Below, piece by piece: positions 51,644-62,900 of a stretch of DNA of 64,000 nucleotides; the stretch's first letter is position 1; every line of letters starts with the position of its first letter. Source of the stretch: Rhynchopus sp. YZ270_cl-10. Its lineage: Eukaryota > Euglenozoa > Diplonemea > Diplonemida > Diplonemidae. A model generated the notes under the pieces. That model saw only the letters and a program-made list of their open reading frames with translations, was not told the origin of the DNA and searched no databases. The position numbers and the translations under genes were made by a program. The stretch covers positions 806,001-870,000 of the forward strand of contig OZ037835.1 in NCBI GenBank assembly GCA_964035575.1, given 5' to 3'.

Positions 51644-52712
51644 TGCAATGAAAAAACCCCGTTCGTCTTTTGTTTAGTTAGGTACGCAACCCGCACAATT
51701 GGCTTTTTCAGCCACACCATTTGTGAAATGAACTCTCATTTGCAGTTATTTGTAGTTAGTTTTTTTCTCTCAAAAAGTTTTTTAAAAAAATACAATTGTA
51801 TTTCTTGGCTTCTTGTACTATTATGAAAAGTGTGGAGGGGGAGGGGAGGGAACAGAATAAAGGGGTGGGTGATGTTTGCTGTTTACGGTGAAGTATTTCA
51901 ACATATGCAATCAATAAATTGATAGCATAGGAGGGGGGATCAACAAAAATGTTAAGGGAGAAGGGGAAAAAATCCAAAAAGAAAAACAAAAGAAAAAATA
52001 ATCACTATTCAGTAACGGAGGAGTTACACAGCGAAGAAAAAAATAGATCGGGCGTAATTTTTTTTTTTTAAATAAACCAGATGATCGAGATCACCTCAAA
52101 GGGGGTCAGAGTTTTGTTTAAAAAAACGTTTTTTTTTAGAATTCAATTGACCAAGGTTTGGGAGGGGTTTAAAAAAAAAAACAATCCTTGGGAGAGGCTG
52201 GGGGGAAGAGGGTGGGGGGGGTGTTAAGGGTAAAAAAATCTCGAGTTTGCATGAGTCTATTTTCGCTAAAAACGTTTTTGTTTTTTCAATTTTACAAAAA
52301 AAAAAATCGTTTTTTGGGAAATTCGCCGGAAAATAGGGGTTATGCAACCCTAGGTATGGGAGTGAGGCAAAGAACAAGACAAAAAAAAAAAAAAAAAATT
52401 CAATTTTCATATACTTTCCATCCAAAGAAGAGAAAGCACACAAAAGGGACGTTCAAAAAAAAAAAAACACATCCCAAAATCAAATAAACAAAGGGGGGGA
52501 AAAAAACACAAGAACTGCCATTCTCCAAAATCACGTTGAGTCACCGTGACTTCACCAATACTATTTTTTTTTTCTGACTCCGGTGAATCAGAAAGAAAAA
52601 AAATGTCATCGGTAACTCACTCATGATTTCACAGTATGCAGAACATAAAACAAAAAAAAAACAAAAACAAAACAAAACAAAAAAAAAGAATAGAAAAAAG
52701 AAAATAAATGTT
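51644..52712. other. gene-free spacer
   Basis: No gene was recognised. It starts with an AACCCCGTTCGTCTTTTGTT motif shared with 9555, 10528 and 18896. Confidence 0.5.
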
Positions 52713-53205
52713 GCTTCATATACTATCTATTCTACTGAATAGATGGTATAATAGGGTGCACTAAATGTACCCAAACAGAAAAGAAATGAAAAAAAATATG
52801 AAACCTAAGCTTCTCTGTGCTTGGTCACTAGGTTTGGTAAGATGATGCGCAACTCCCATGCTCAGTCACCTTCGAAAAGAGAGAAAAAAAAATGCGGAAA
52901 AGAAAACAAAATAATATGAAAGAGATGAAGAAATGCGTCGCATGCGCAGTCACCCTTTAATTGTTTTCATATAATAACTATTCTACTGAATAGAAGGTAT
53001 AATAGGGTGCACTAAATAAGCAGTCATCCTTTTAAAAAAAGAAGAACCATTAAAAAGATGATACTTAGCCTCTGATGCTTAGTCTGATTAGATTATTCTT
53101 TGGTTCTCATGCTTAGTCATCTTGCAATCTTACACACTCAAGAAAAGAGAAGTTGAAAGTGCAAAAAAAAAAAACGCCTCACCGTTCATCGGAGGACGGC
53201 AGATA
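52713..53205. repeat. cluster of three short repeat families
   Basis: TACT-loop hairpins at 52713-52766 and 52963-53018 alternate with CTAAGCxTCT-type stem-loops (52800, 52840, 52930, 53052 and 53098). They are followed at 53152-53205 by AAGTTGAAAGTGCAAA plus CGCCTCACCGTTCATCGG. The modules follow one another in the same order near 46067-46185, so they may be parts of one larger element. Confidence 0.55.
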
Positions 53206-54477
53206 CAAAAAAAAAGGGGGTTTTTGGTAAAGATGCAGTTAGGCGAAATAGGGGGAAGGTGAACAAAACGAAATACTCTGACGTTTTTTTACAGTGAGTC
53301 GCATCTCTACGAGGCTGTGTCTAGTTAAGTGTGGACCCAATTTCCCGTCCATAATGAAGTCAACATCCGTAATAAAACGCACCACCCATAAAAAAAATTG
53401 CGACTCCCTGCACTCATTTTCCCCCACTAAATAATGTAGATGCTACCATCCACACCACACCAGTGGGCTATACCGTTCAGGCGGTACCCACTCTAAGTCT
53501 GTTAACAAAGGAAAACCACATCACACACAAAAAACGAAACCTGTTGGGGTAAGCGTAACTACCAAACAGTCTTTTCTCTCCAAAAGACCTTCAAAAAAAA
53601 ATAAAATTTAATTTAATTTTTTTTGTGTTGTATCGACAACCACTCTACGCCTGGTACAAAAAAGATCTGTATATTTTTTGAAATCTTATTCTTGAAGACA
53701 CCCCAAAGGATGTGTTCTGCAGGCTATATCATTCTTTTTTGAAAAATTGTTGGAATAGTATTGTTTGCCACCCTGTGCAAGCTCCATTGTCAGGTTTTGT
53801 TGTATCACGACTACATCGCCTAAGAACCCGCTTGGGGAACCTAGGGTCTGTACTCAATGTTGGCCAAAGAATTTTTTTTGTGTACCCTGCCTACGTCCTC
53901 GTAGTAAAGAGTAGTTGAAAACGAAAGCGAAAGCGAAAAATGTGCTATAAACACGGCTCAATCGAGCTCATGCAAATAGGTGGGATGTGAGTGATGCTCA
54001 CCGTAAGAGAGTGGAGACGGGTTCACAACCGTGTTCTAAACAATAGTGAAAACGATGTATTGTATCACCTATCTCGGATAGGGGTACATGCATGGGCTCC
54101 CACGTTCTAACAATAGCGAAAATGTAACACGAACCTTAGTAGCTCATGTTTTGACACCAAAAAAAAAAAAGGGTTGTCATGATATCTACGCAGCTCCCTG
54201 CATAGGCCACTGAAAGAAACAAAAAAAAAGTTGGCTTAAAATCAGGGAAGTTCCTAAGTGGGACCGAGAACATGAAATTCTGGATTTTAGTTTTTTTTTC
54301 CTTTTTTTTTTTCCTTTTTTCCTTAGGGGGCTTTGTTGTGGTTTCTGGTGGGTTTCACTGTAGGTGACACACCACCAGTGTGGTGAAATGGTCGAAACTC
54401 TCAAAAGCAAGAGTTTTCAGGGGGCAAGAAAAAAAAATTGACAACAAAATCCTGCACCGTCCAGGGCTGTACCCCCA
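53206..54477. other. gene-free spacer
   Basis: No gene was recognised. TTCTAAACAATAGTGAAAA and a near copy lie at 54032 and 54103. Confidence 0.5.
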
Positions 54478-54690
54478 ATTTATTTTTGCCTGCGGCGCCA
54501 TTTTTCATTTTTTGCTCTTCAAAAAAGTGTTCGTCGAAGGCTAGATTTTTACGCCGTACTCAAAATTTTTTGCCTGCGGCGCCATTTATATTATTTTCTG
54601 CTCCGCAAAAAGAGAAGTGTAAACGCCTCACCGTTCATCGGCGGAAGCACTGGTTCCACGGGTTATCGAACCCCAGAGAGCACTTCATTG
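54478..54690. repeat. composite dispersed repeat plus tRNA-like tail repeat
   Basis: 54478-54610 repeats both modules of 195-335. 54610-54690 holds CGCCTCACCGTTCATCGGCG, then TTCCACGGGTTATCGAACCCC. On the minus strand the latter reads GGGGTTCGATAACCCG, similar to a tRNA T-arm or pol III B box. No complete cloverleaf can be drawn. Confidence 0.5.
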
Positions 54691-54968
54691 GCATGCACAC
54701 GGTTACCACTAGGGAGCGTGTATGCAGGTACAAAATCACTGCCCCATCCAAATAATATTCCCAACGTCTTTGGGGATCCCCTTGCATTTTGCAGCCAAAA
54801 ATGCAACTAGGCCAAAGCTGCAAAAAGTTCCGCGCGCGTGTAGCGCGCCGGGGTTTGGGACCCCTTTTTGAATTTCGAGGGGCGGTTAAAGTGGGCCCAG
54901 AATCACAGTTCTGACACTCATTTAGCATTGTGAGCAACTCACTAGTGGTCGTAACCAAAATTTGTATC

Positions 54969-55012
54969 AATCAAGAACTTGTCCATTTTTTCGAAATGAC
55001 CCCACTACAGTG
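54969..55012 (-). repeat. inverted remnant of the satellite-progenitor flank
   Basis: AGAACTTGTCCATTTT and ATGACCCCACTACAG are the inverse of the GGTGGGGTCA, AAATGGACAAGTTCT part of 8570-8610 and 42130-42170. Confidence 0.6.
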
Positions 55013-55289
55013 AGGGTAGAGCTCAGAAAGCCTGAAAAAGGGCAAAAAACCCCCACCCAAAAAAAGGAAAAAAACGGGAACATAAATCCAGAATTTTGCT
55101 GTTTTTTCCGAGAACAAGGAACAACCCTGCTTAAAATACAACAGTCCGCTCGTTGAGAGTATGCCTTGGTACATTACCGGGTGTGCCGAGGTGCACACCC
55201 CAACCCGTGCAGTTCATTTCGTGGTTAACTTCTGGAAAAAAAGGGGGAAGATGAAAGTGCCAACGCCATTGCAATCATCGTTTGAAACC

Positions 55290-55335
55290 TTAATGTACAA
55301 CGCTCTTGCTGATTCTAAAAAGGAGGGTAAAAAAT
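55290..55335. repeat. worn end of the 9.6-kb foldback family
   Basis: AACCTTAATGTACAACGCTC, then TTGCTGATTCTAAAAAGGAGGG, resembles the end of 36532-36570 and 9642-9680. Confidence 0.5.
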
Positions 55336-55435
55336 CGCGGGAAAAGAAAACGGAAAAAGGCGGGGTTAAAATGGCTTCCCCACCCCCCCCAGGATTTCAA
55401 ATTGCATTCTGGAATATTAAAAATCACCCTTCTTT

Positions 55436-56638
55436 TTAACTACAGGCACATCCCTGAGATCTTACCCCTGCTGCTCTCGCTCTTCCGCGCACAGCCTTCT
55501 CCTGCTTCCCGTCGCCTAGAGGGTGGATGTGTGTTCCGAGGCCGTCTGTGAAGACAATTTTGTCCATGGATGGGTTGATCACGCAGGCCCAGATAGGGTG
55601 GCTGTGTTTGAGCAGCCGTGTGACCGATCTGCTTGCCAGATCCCACCGCAGCACTTTTCTGTCCCAAGAAGATGAAAAAACGTACCGCGAGCATTCGCTG
55701 AAGCTGAGGGACGAGATGGTGTCGGTGTGGGAGGTGAAGGTGTGGAGAAGCTGCCCATTCGCTTCAGCCGCGAAAACTGCGACTGAATTTCCCTTCCCGG
55801 GGACTGCAACAAAGTTTGAACACGGTGAAAACGCGGGCACACAGTACGAACTCCGATCCCTCGGTCCTGCGCCGATGCGGAACACCTCCTCCAACTCCCC
55901 GAAGGAATACACGGCAAGACGCGTCGCGATCCAACGTCCGCATGGAGAGATGCCAGCCTCCCACACCTCACCGGACATACGCCGCACACATTCTCCTGTT
56001 GCCACCGAAAAGACCTGAAGGTCCCCTTCACAGCCGACTACGATGTGCTTCTCATCTGGTGTCGCCGCCACAGAACGTACCCTGCTCCCACACTGCAGGT
56101 CATATGCCAGGTCATATGAAGCGTCGAGAATTTGAAGTGTCGTGCTGCCTCGCAGGGAGTACGCAAGGTGGTCGCTGAGGAGCGCCATGGTCTGGATCTT
56201 CCCGCTTGAAATGACGGTGGAGGTGCTGCTGGTCGCGAGGTGTGTTACCGAAAGGCCTTCCGAGTAGAATGCGCTGCCGTGCGCCAGACGGTGTCCACAA
56301 GGGGACAGCGCGGTGCGGCCAAAGCGGATGGGGTAGGTCGCGGCTGTCCAGACAGAGGGCCCGGCGGGTGTGGTGGGGCTTGCTGTTGTCTCCTGCGGTG
56401 TGGGCTCGGCAATGAGGAGGTCCCCACTGCAGAGGCCAGTGGTGCTGACCAGGTCCTCGTCGTCAAAGAGAAAGACAGAGCCGTCGGGCCAGAAGAGGTC
56501 AAAGGGAGGTGGCGTCTTCGTGTCCGGGGTTGCAAGTGAGCCCAAATACTTCTCGTGCAGCCCCTTCACCAATTCCGCCTCTCCAATCTCAAGAAGGTGG
56601 GAGCACCCTGTAAGTCCGTCTTGGACGTAGATGTCCAT
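55436..56638 (-). CDS. ubiquitin-like plus WD40-repeat protein
   Basis: 400 aa from 56638 (MDIYVQDGLTGCSHLLEIGE). The upstream in-frame Met at 56989 was rejected because that extension is low-complexity and includes the pyrimidine-rich splice-acceptor tract (TTTCTTCTTCTTCTTCTCC). Residues 1-95 resemble a ubiquitin-like domain ending LCSGDLLIAEP, similar in pattern to the start of the LRR protein at 17983. Residues 120-400 contain about six or seven WD40 blades (SVAATPDEKHIVVG, then SLSFSECSRYVFSSSWDRKVLRWDL), enough for one propeller. It is probably a scaffold or adaptor, and not a member of the NLR-like family: there is no NACHT or ART and the WD40 repeats are distinct. No lesions seen. Confidence 0.75.
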   Translation of the reverse strand: MDIYVQDGLTGCSHLLEIGEAELVKGLHEKYLGSLATPDTKTPPPFDLFWPDGSVFLFDDEDLVSTTGLCSGDLLIAEPTPQETTASPTTPAGPSVWTAATYPIRFGRTALSPCGHRLAHGSAFYSEGLSVTHLATSSTSTVISSGKIQTMALLSDHLAYSLRGSTTLQILDASYDLAYDLQCGSRVRSVAATPDEKHIVVGCEGDLQVFSVATGECVRRMSGEVWEAGISPCGRWIATRLAVYSFGELEEVFRIGAGPRDRSSYCVPAFSPCSNFVAVPGKGNSVAVFAAEANGQLLHTFTSHTDTISSLSFSECSRYVFSSSWDRKVLRWDLASRSVTRLLKHSHPIWACVINPSMDKIVFTDGLGTHIHPLGDGKQEKAVRGRARAAGVRSQGCACS

Positions 56639-57054
56639 TGTTTGAAAAAGAGGAGAAGAAGAAGAAGAAAGAATAAAAAAGGTGTTTTGAACGAAGATTA
56701 AAAAAAAAAAACGAAAGTCAGGGGTGCTTTTGTCTTTTTGTGTGGAGGGGATATACCCTGTGGTGGTGGTGGTGGTAGGGAAAGGAGGTGTGTCGAGGGT
56801 TGTCGGGTTGTGTCCATCTAAGGTGCATGTTGTGCATGATGGGTGCTGTCTTGCATGCAAGGGGTACACACACCACTGCAGCCAGGATGCTATCGTGTAG
56901 AGAGCATCTGTGCCTACTGGTCGCAGCACCTTCTGGGTAGTGGAGTGCCCAGGTGCACTGCATCGATGCCACACTGCCTTGTCGTGCACAGAGTGCGTGG
57001 GGAAGGGGGAAAGTGTGCTTCTTCAGGATCCTTCTGTCCAGCAGGACACACGCA
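56639..57054. other. upstream region of the Ubl-WD40 gene
   Basis: Pyrimidine-rich on the minus strand close to the start. (GGT)n near 56762. Further out GC rises but no gene was recognised. Confidence 0.4.
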
Positions 57055-57223
57055 CCACAGCATCCTCCACCTCCACAAGGATCTCTGCTGCATGCACCCC
57101 CAGCTCCGCCTCAAGTCGCCCCCGCACATCCGCGTCCCTGTGCTGCAGTGCGTACCACAGCGGCACCTTCCCGTCCCTGTCACGCACGTTCCCTGCCCCG
57201 TTCAAAACAAGAAACCGCACTGC
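57055..57223 (-). pseudogene. ankyrin-region shard of the NLR-like family
   Basis: 169 bp essentially identical to residues about 47-103 of copies 1 and 2 (VRFLVLNGAGNVRDRDGK, then VPLWYALQHRDADVRGRLEA). Both edges are abrupt, joined to unrelated sequence. It matches the FLVLNGAG version of copies 1 and 2 rather than FLVENGAG of copy 3. No promoter, start or neighbouring domains. Confidence 0.85.
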
Positions 57224-57489
57224 GGAAAGCCCCTTGGGAAAACTGGTCCACAATTTGGTGCACTGGGAGCAACTTGCACAGTTCGCAACAAAAAACGCTG
57301 AGTGAAGAGGAACTGGTTTAGGGGTGATTCACCGCTGGCCCCCCCAAACCCGTGTCAACGGAGTAGGGCAGGGTGCACTCGTCGAATTACATACACATCA
57401 ACATGCACACAGCCCTCATCTTAAACACAACACATCACAACAGTGGAACACTCAATTATTTGAAATCATATTATGGAAGTGTGTGTGGA
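57224..57489. other. segment linked to copy 3/4 flanks
   Basis: 57340-57489 resembles 29830-30020 (CCCGTGTCAACGxAGTAGGGCA, ACACAGCCCTCAT). The first 110 bp are unassigned. Confidence 0.4.
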
Positions 57490-57940
57490 CTCAGCACTCA
57501 CATTGGTAAAAACGAAACAGCAAGAGCCCGAACTACAGGGAAAATGAAATACCCCCCCTTCTTTATTTATTCGTTGTTTGTTGTTTGTTGATCGTATCCA
57601 TCCAAAGCAAAGTCGGAAATGAAAAGTGTACAGATGTAGAGAGTGTGTCACGCTCCAAAAGCCAAGTGGTCAAAGCACAAACTAACGTAAACAACCACAA
57701 AACGAACAGAACACATGTGTAATCGCAACACATCTTGGAAAAGATGTGAATATGAACAGACAGCACATTTAGTGCACTGTAAGTGTAACACCTCGACAAG
57801 CCGCTCTTCTATCCTCGCACAACGCACCCGCAGTGGCATGAGGCACCACCGCATGAGGCAGTGTCAACGTCGTACTCAGACTGCATTCGTCTTGGAAAAG
57901 AGGCAAACACAAGAGCAAGTTGCTGACGAACAGTGCTCAC
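57490..57940. repeat. duplicated downstream flank of copy 4 with a 60-bp insertion
   Basis: Matches 30030-30395 except for an extra block at about 57545-57603 that is absent from the flanks of copies 2 and 3 and present in inverse at 47378-47442. Confidence 0.75.
57533..57604 (+). repeat. 60-bp dispersed block, insertion copy
   Basis: Interrupts the otherwise conserved CAGGGAAAA/CAAAGTCGG junction of the duplicated flank. No inverted ends were seen. Confidence 0.65.
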
Positions 57941-59876
57941 AGCAAGTCCATACAAACCACAATATGCACTGATCGCTGCCACCCTCCCACCAGTGGTCAT
58001 GCTCCACACAGTTATACTGTGCGAACTCGACACGACGTGAGCTCCATCAGGTGTCAGTGCCACTCCGTACACGCCATACTCATGCTCCAAGGCGAAGACC
58101 TCCTTCCCGCTGGCAACATCCCAGTCTCGTCGAAAGAGCATGAAACAAAACGAGATCCATCGCGAGTCACGGTCGCACCGGTGATAATATCAGTATGTCC
58201 TTTGAACACCATCGTCTCTTCTCCAGTGTGAAGTTTCGACATGTGTACGGTGCCGTCAGAATAGTACGAAAGCACATGCATTCCATCAGGAGTCACTACC
58301 GCTCTCGCTGAACGGCAAGTAGTTCTTGCATATGCTGACACCTTCTTCCCAGTCGGCATGCTCCACACATACGTACAGCTACGGTCTTCCTCCTCTGTCT
58401 CCTGTGAAGACTCTGAACAGGTCACCACGTGAGATACATCGGGAGACACTGCAAAGGATAGCAGTGTTCCTGACTGTCTCAAGAACACCGCAAACTCACT
58501 GGAATCTGTGCACAAAGGCTGCACTTTCCCTGTCGCAACGTCCCACACACGCGCTCTCCTTTCGCCAGCGTCGTCGCAAGAGCAATAAACTATATGAGAT
58601 CGATCTGGGGACACAGCATCAGCATCATCATGGTTAGTCATTCCTGCTTCAACTACCTGTGTCTGCCTGCCGGTGGATGCGTTCCAGATGGAGTTCCTCT
58701 TGCCATCGTACGAAATGATAGATCCATCAGGGGCCACTGCCGCATACCAGCCTGAGACTCCTTCGAAACCTGGTGTCTCCTTCCCGGTCGTGATGCTCCA
58801 CACTCGGACAGTACCGTCCCAGGAGCTTGAAACCACGTGGCATCCATCTGGTGACACTGCCGTCACCTTAGCAGTATGTCCTTGCAACACCATCACCTCC
58901 TTCCCAGTCGAAATGCTCCAAACGTGCACATTGCCACTCTCGGATCCAGCAACCACGTGACATCCATCGGGAGTGACTGCCACTGCTGTCAACTCAGTGT
59001 CGGCATGGAACACCATCACCTCTGCCCCAGTCGAGAGGTTCCAAAGATGTGCACCATCACAGCACGAAACAACATGGCATCCATCGGGAGTGACTGCCAG
59101 TGCATGCGAAGACTTCACACAGCAAGGCCACCGCCTCTCCTGCTTCCCCGTCACCAGATCCCATACGCACAGCACATCCCCCGAGCATGTCACTATTTGG
59201 CTTCCATCCTTGGTAATAACCATGCTGCGAATGCCAGGCGACTTTATTACTATGGCCAGCACTTCCATCCCCGTCGAGAGATCCCACACACGGATGCCGT
59301 CTTGAGGAGAAGTTGAAACAACTTTAGAAGTGTCGGGAGTGACTGCCACTTCGTCCACCTTAGCTTCGTCGTCGTGGCCTTCCAAGACGAACACTGTCTC
59401 CCCAGTGTGCACATCCCACACACGCACAGTTTTGTCAGTAGAGCACGAAACTACATGGGTTCCGTCAGGTGTTACTGCCACGCCATGGATTTCTTCGTAA
59501 TCTTCCGTGCGTGCGTGCCCTTTCAAGACCATCACTTCTTTCCCAGAAGACATTCTCCACACATGTACTGTGCCTCTTCCGCCAGCTGATACCATGTGAC
59601 CACCATCAGGTGTCACTGCCACAGCACGGGCACTATGCTGCAGTACAGGAAGTGGTGTGCCAAGGGAGCAGCATCGTGCCACCCATGTCGCAGGTGTGGA
59701 ACTCAGTGTGCTCCAGCCAGCAGTTCGAGAAGGAAGCGCCCGTCAGCGCCGTCTCCACAAACAGAGACCCGCGCAGGTCGCAGTTCGACACACGGATCCC
59801 GCTCAGGTCCTCCCCACTCACAGGGATGCGTGCACGTGCCAGCAGTGCTGCTGCATTCGACCCAGCTGTCACACGT
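57941..59876 (-). pseudogene. NLR-like copy 4, truncated WD40-only pseudogene
   Basis: Keeps the pentapeptide-like segment and most WD40 repeats but lacks the ankyrin, ART and NACHT parts. At 59876 the sequence jumps straight into the downstream flank of copy 5. Other lesions: an 8-bp deletion near 59668 (TCAGGCAG of the other copies), a deletion of about 10 bp near 58132 inside blade 12, and loss of the last blade and tail where GCTCAC in the flank has joined GCTCACAGCAAG in blade 14 (about 57941). Long stretches (58135-59660) remain open, so decay is recent. Confidence 0.85.
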
Positions 59877-59920
59877 CTTGGAAAAGAGGCAAACACAAAG
59901 AGCAAGTACGAACAGTGCGC
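59877..59920. other. junction between copy 4 and copy 5
   Basis: Only 44 bp of the usual downstream flank of copy 5 (CGTCTTGGAAAAGAGGCAAA) separate its stop from the truncated copy 4. Confidence 0.7.
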
Positions 59921-62900
59921 TCACTCCTCGCTGTCCAAAATAATCCGTCTCGCAAGTTCAGGTTCCACAGCATCAGCATTGCGACAGCCAAATGCACGAG
60001 GCACTGTTGGAGGGACACCGATCACTCTCTTCAGCCGCAACCCATCAATCGTCCCGTCTTCCCCAGTGCAGATGCTCCACACTCGCACAGTGCTGTCATT
60101 GTAACTACACATCACTTCGCTTCCAACGGGGCTCACAGCGCGGTTCAAAGAAAATCCCTCGATTACTGCCACCTGCTCACCAGTGGTCATGCTCCACACA
60201 CTCACACTGCGCGTAGTCGACACCACGTGAGATCCATCAGGTGTCAGTGCCACTCCGTACACGGCCTCATCTTGCTGCAAGGTAAAGACCTCCTTCCCGC
60301 TGGCAACATCCCACACACGCACAGTATTGTCGAAAGAGCATGAAACAACACGAGATGCACCACAGGTCACGTCTAATACCCTGGAAGTATGTCCTTTGAA
60401 CACCATTGTCTCTTCTCCAGTGTGCAGTTTCCACATGTGTACGGTGAAATCGTCATAGTACGAAACCACATGCACCCCATCAGGACTCACTACCACTCCA
60501 GCTGAACATCCAGTAGTTCCTGTGTATACCGACACCTTCTTCCCAGTCGGCATGCTCCCACATACACGCAGTACGTGCCTTCCTCCTGTGAAGACTGTGA
60601 ACAGGTCACCATGTGAGAGGCATCGGGAGACACTGCCCAGTGACCCCGTTTTCCTGACTGTTTCAAGAACACCGCAAACTCACTGGAATCTGTGCACAAA
60701 GGATGCACTTTCCCCGTCGAAACGTCCCATACACACGCTCTCCCTTCGCTCCAATCGTCGGAAGAGCAATAAACTACATGAGAGCCATCTGGGTACACAG
60801 CAGCAGCATAACAATGTTTATAGATCCTTCCTTCAACCACGGATACTGCTTGTGTCTGCCTGCCGGTGGATGCGTTCCAGATGGAGGCCGTCTTCCCACC
60901 GTACGAAATGATAGATCCATCAGGGGCCACTGCCACAGACCGGTCTGGGAATCTTTCGAAACCTGGTGTCTCCTTCCCGCTCACGATGTTCCACACTCGA
61001 ACAGTCTTGTCGTTGCAGCAGCATGAAACCACGTGGCATCCATCTGGTGTTACTGTCACTGCACTCACAATGGAAAAAGCATGCCCTTGCAACACCGTCA
61101 CCTCCTTCCCAGTCGAAATTCTCCAAATGTGCACATTGGCTCTCACTTCGGTTCCAGCAACCAAATGACGTCCATCGGGAGTGACTGTCACTGCTGTCAA
61201 CTCACCGCCGTCATCAGTGTGAGCATGGAACACCATCACCTCTGCCCCAGTCGAGAGGTTCCAAAGATGTGCACCATCACAGCACGAAACAACATGGCAT
61301 CCATCGGGAGTGACTGCCAGTGCATGCGGATACCTCACACAGCAAGGCCACTGCCTCTCCTGCTTCCCCGTCACCAGATCCCATACGCACAGCACCTCCT
61401 CAGAGCATGTCACTATTTGACTTCCGTCGTTCGTAATAACCATGCTGCGAATGTCAGGCGACTCCACTGCCAGCACTTCCATCCCCGTCGAGAGATCCCA
61501 CACACGGATGCCGTCTTCAGGAGAAGTTGAAACAGCTTTAGAACTGTCGGGAGTGACTGCTACTTGGTCCACCTTAGCTTCGTGGCCTTCGAAGACGAAC
61601 ACTGCCTCCCCAGTGTGCACATCCCACACACGCACAGTTTTGTCAGTAGAGCACGAAACTACGCTGGTTCCGTCAGGTGTTACTGCCACCCCAAAGATCC
61701 GCCCCGAATGTCCTTTCAAGACCATCACTTCTTCCCAAGAAGACATGCTCCACACATGTACTGTGCCGCGACGTCCACCTGTTACCATTTGACCACCATC
61801 AGGTGTGACTGCTTCATCTAAGGCTTGATGCTGCAGTACAGGAAGTGGTGTGCCAAGGGAGCAGTCAGGCAGCATCGTCCCACCCATGTCGCAGGTGTGG
61901 AACTCAGTGTGCTCCAGCCAGCAGTTCGAGAAGGAAGCGCCCGTCAGCGCCGTCTCCACAAACAGAGACCCGCGCAGGTCGCAGTTCGACACACGGATCC
62001 CGCTCAGGTCCTCCCCACTCACAGGGATGCGTGCACGTGCCAGCAGTGCTGCTGCATTCGACCCAGCTGTCACAGCACCCTCACCACCAACACCTTCACC
62101 TGCACCTCCACCTGAACTGCCACGTGTCGCCTTCACAGCCGCAAGCAGTTCTGTGCAGGCACGTTCGTACAGCACACTGTCTCCACACACCAGTGCCGCA
62201 AAGAACCCAAGCACACGCTGCGAGTCCTTGCTGAAGCTCCGCTGCACCAGCGTCCCCAGTGTCCCTGCTGGGTCACGTGCAAGCCGCCGTGCTGCAAGGT
62301 GCTCCCCAAGCGACTTGTGCCGGAACGTGAACGCACTCCGCTCCTCCCCAAAGTCCTCAATCCGGAACGGCAGGCAGCGGAAGCACGCATCCCGCACAGC
62401 CGCACACACACCGTGCTGCGAATCAAGAATCTGCGACGCCACACCCACAGTCCCCTGCCACTCGTTTGTCTCCAGCATCCTGCATGCAACAAGCTCCCCT
62501 GCACGCACCACATCCTCCAAAGACACATCCGAAACAGCAACAGCAACAGCAACTCCACCAGACGCCATCTCCTTCTTCGTCCACGTCTCCAGGTAGGCCT
62601 CGTAGATCACCTCCTCAGAAGCCTTCCCGCTGCACTGTGCGTGGCACGCCATGTGCAGCACAAACGGGTTCCGCAGCTGCACAAGTCCCTCAACGTCCTC
62701 CTCACGCACGAAGACTGTGCGCTCTCCATCCTTCTCCTTCTCCTTCTCCTTCCCCTCTTTGTGTTCCTTCTCCCAGGCTGTGTTTGCACGCTCGATGTAC
62801 GTTCTCGCATCCACCTCTGTGAACGGCTGCATGTACACAGCACGCACACCAGCACCACACACACCAGACGGAGACGTGTCCACACCCTTCAGGTACTCAC

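Noticed and set aside
54640-54690. A functional tRNA gene on the minus strand
   Set aside because: Only a T-arm-like segment is present; no matching acceptor stem, anticodon arm or D arm can be drawn.
55436-56638. A further fragment of the NLR-like family
   Set aside because: It has its own Ubl-like start and stop, and its WD40 repeats do not match those of the family.
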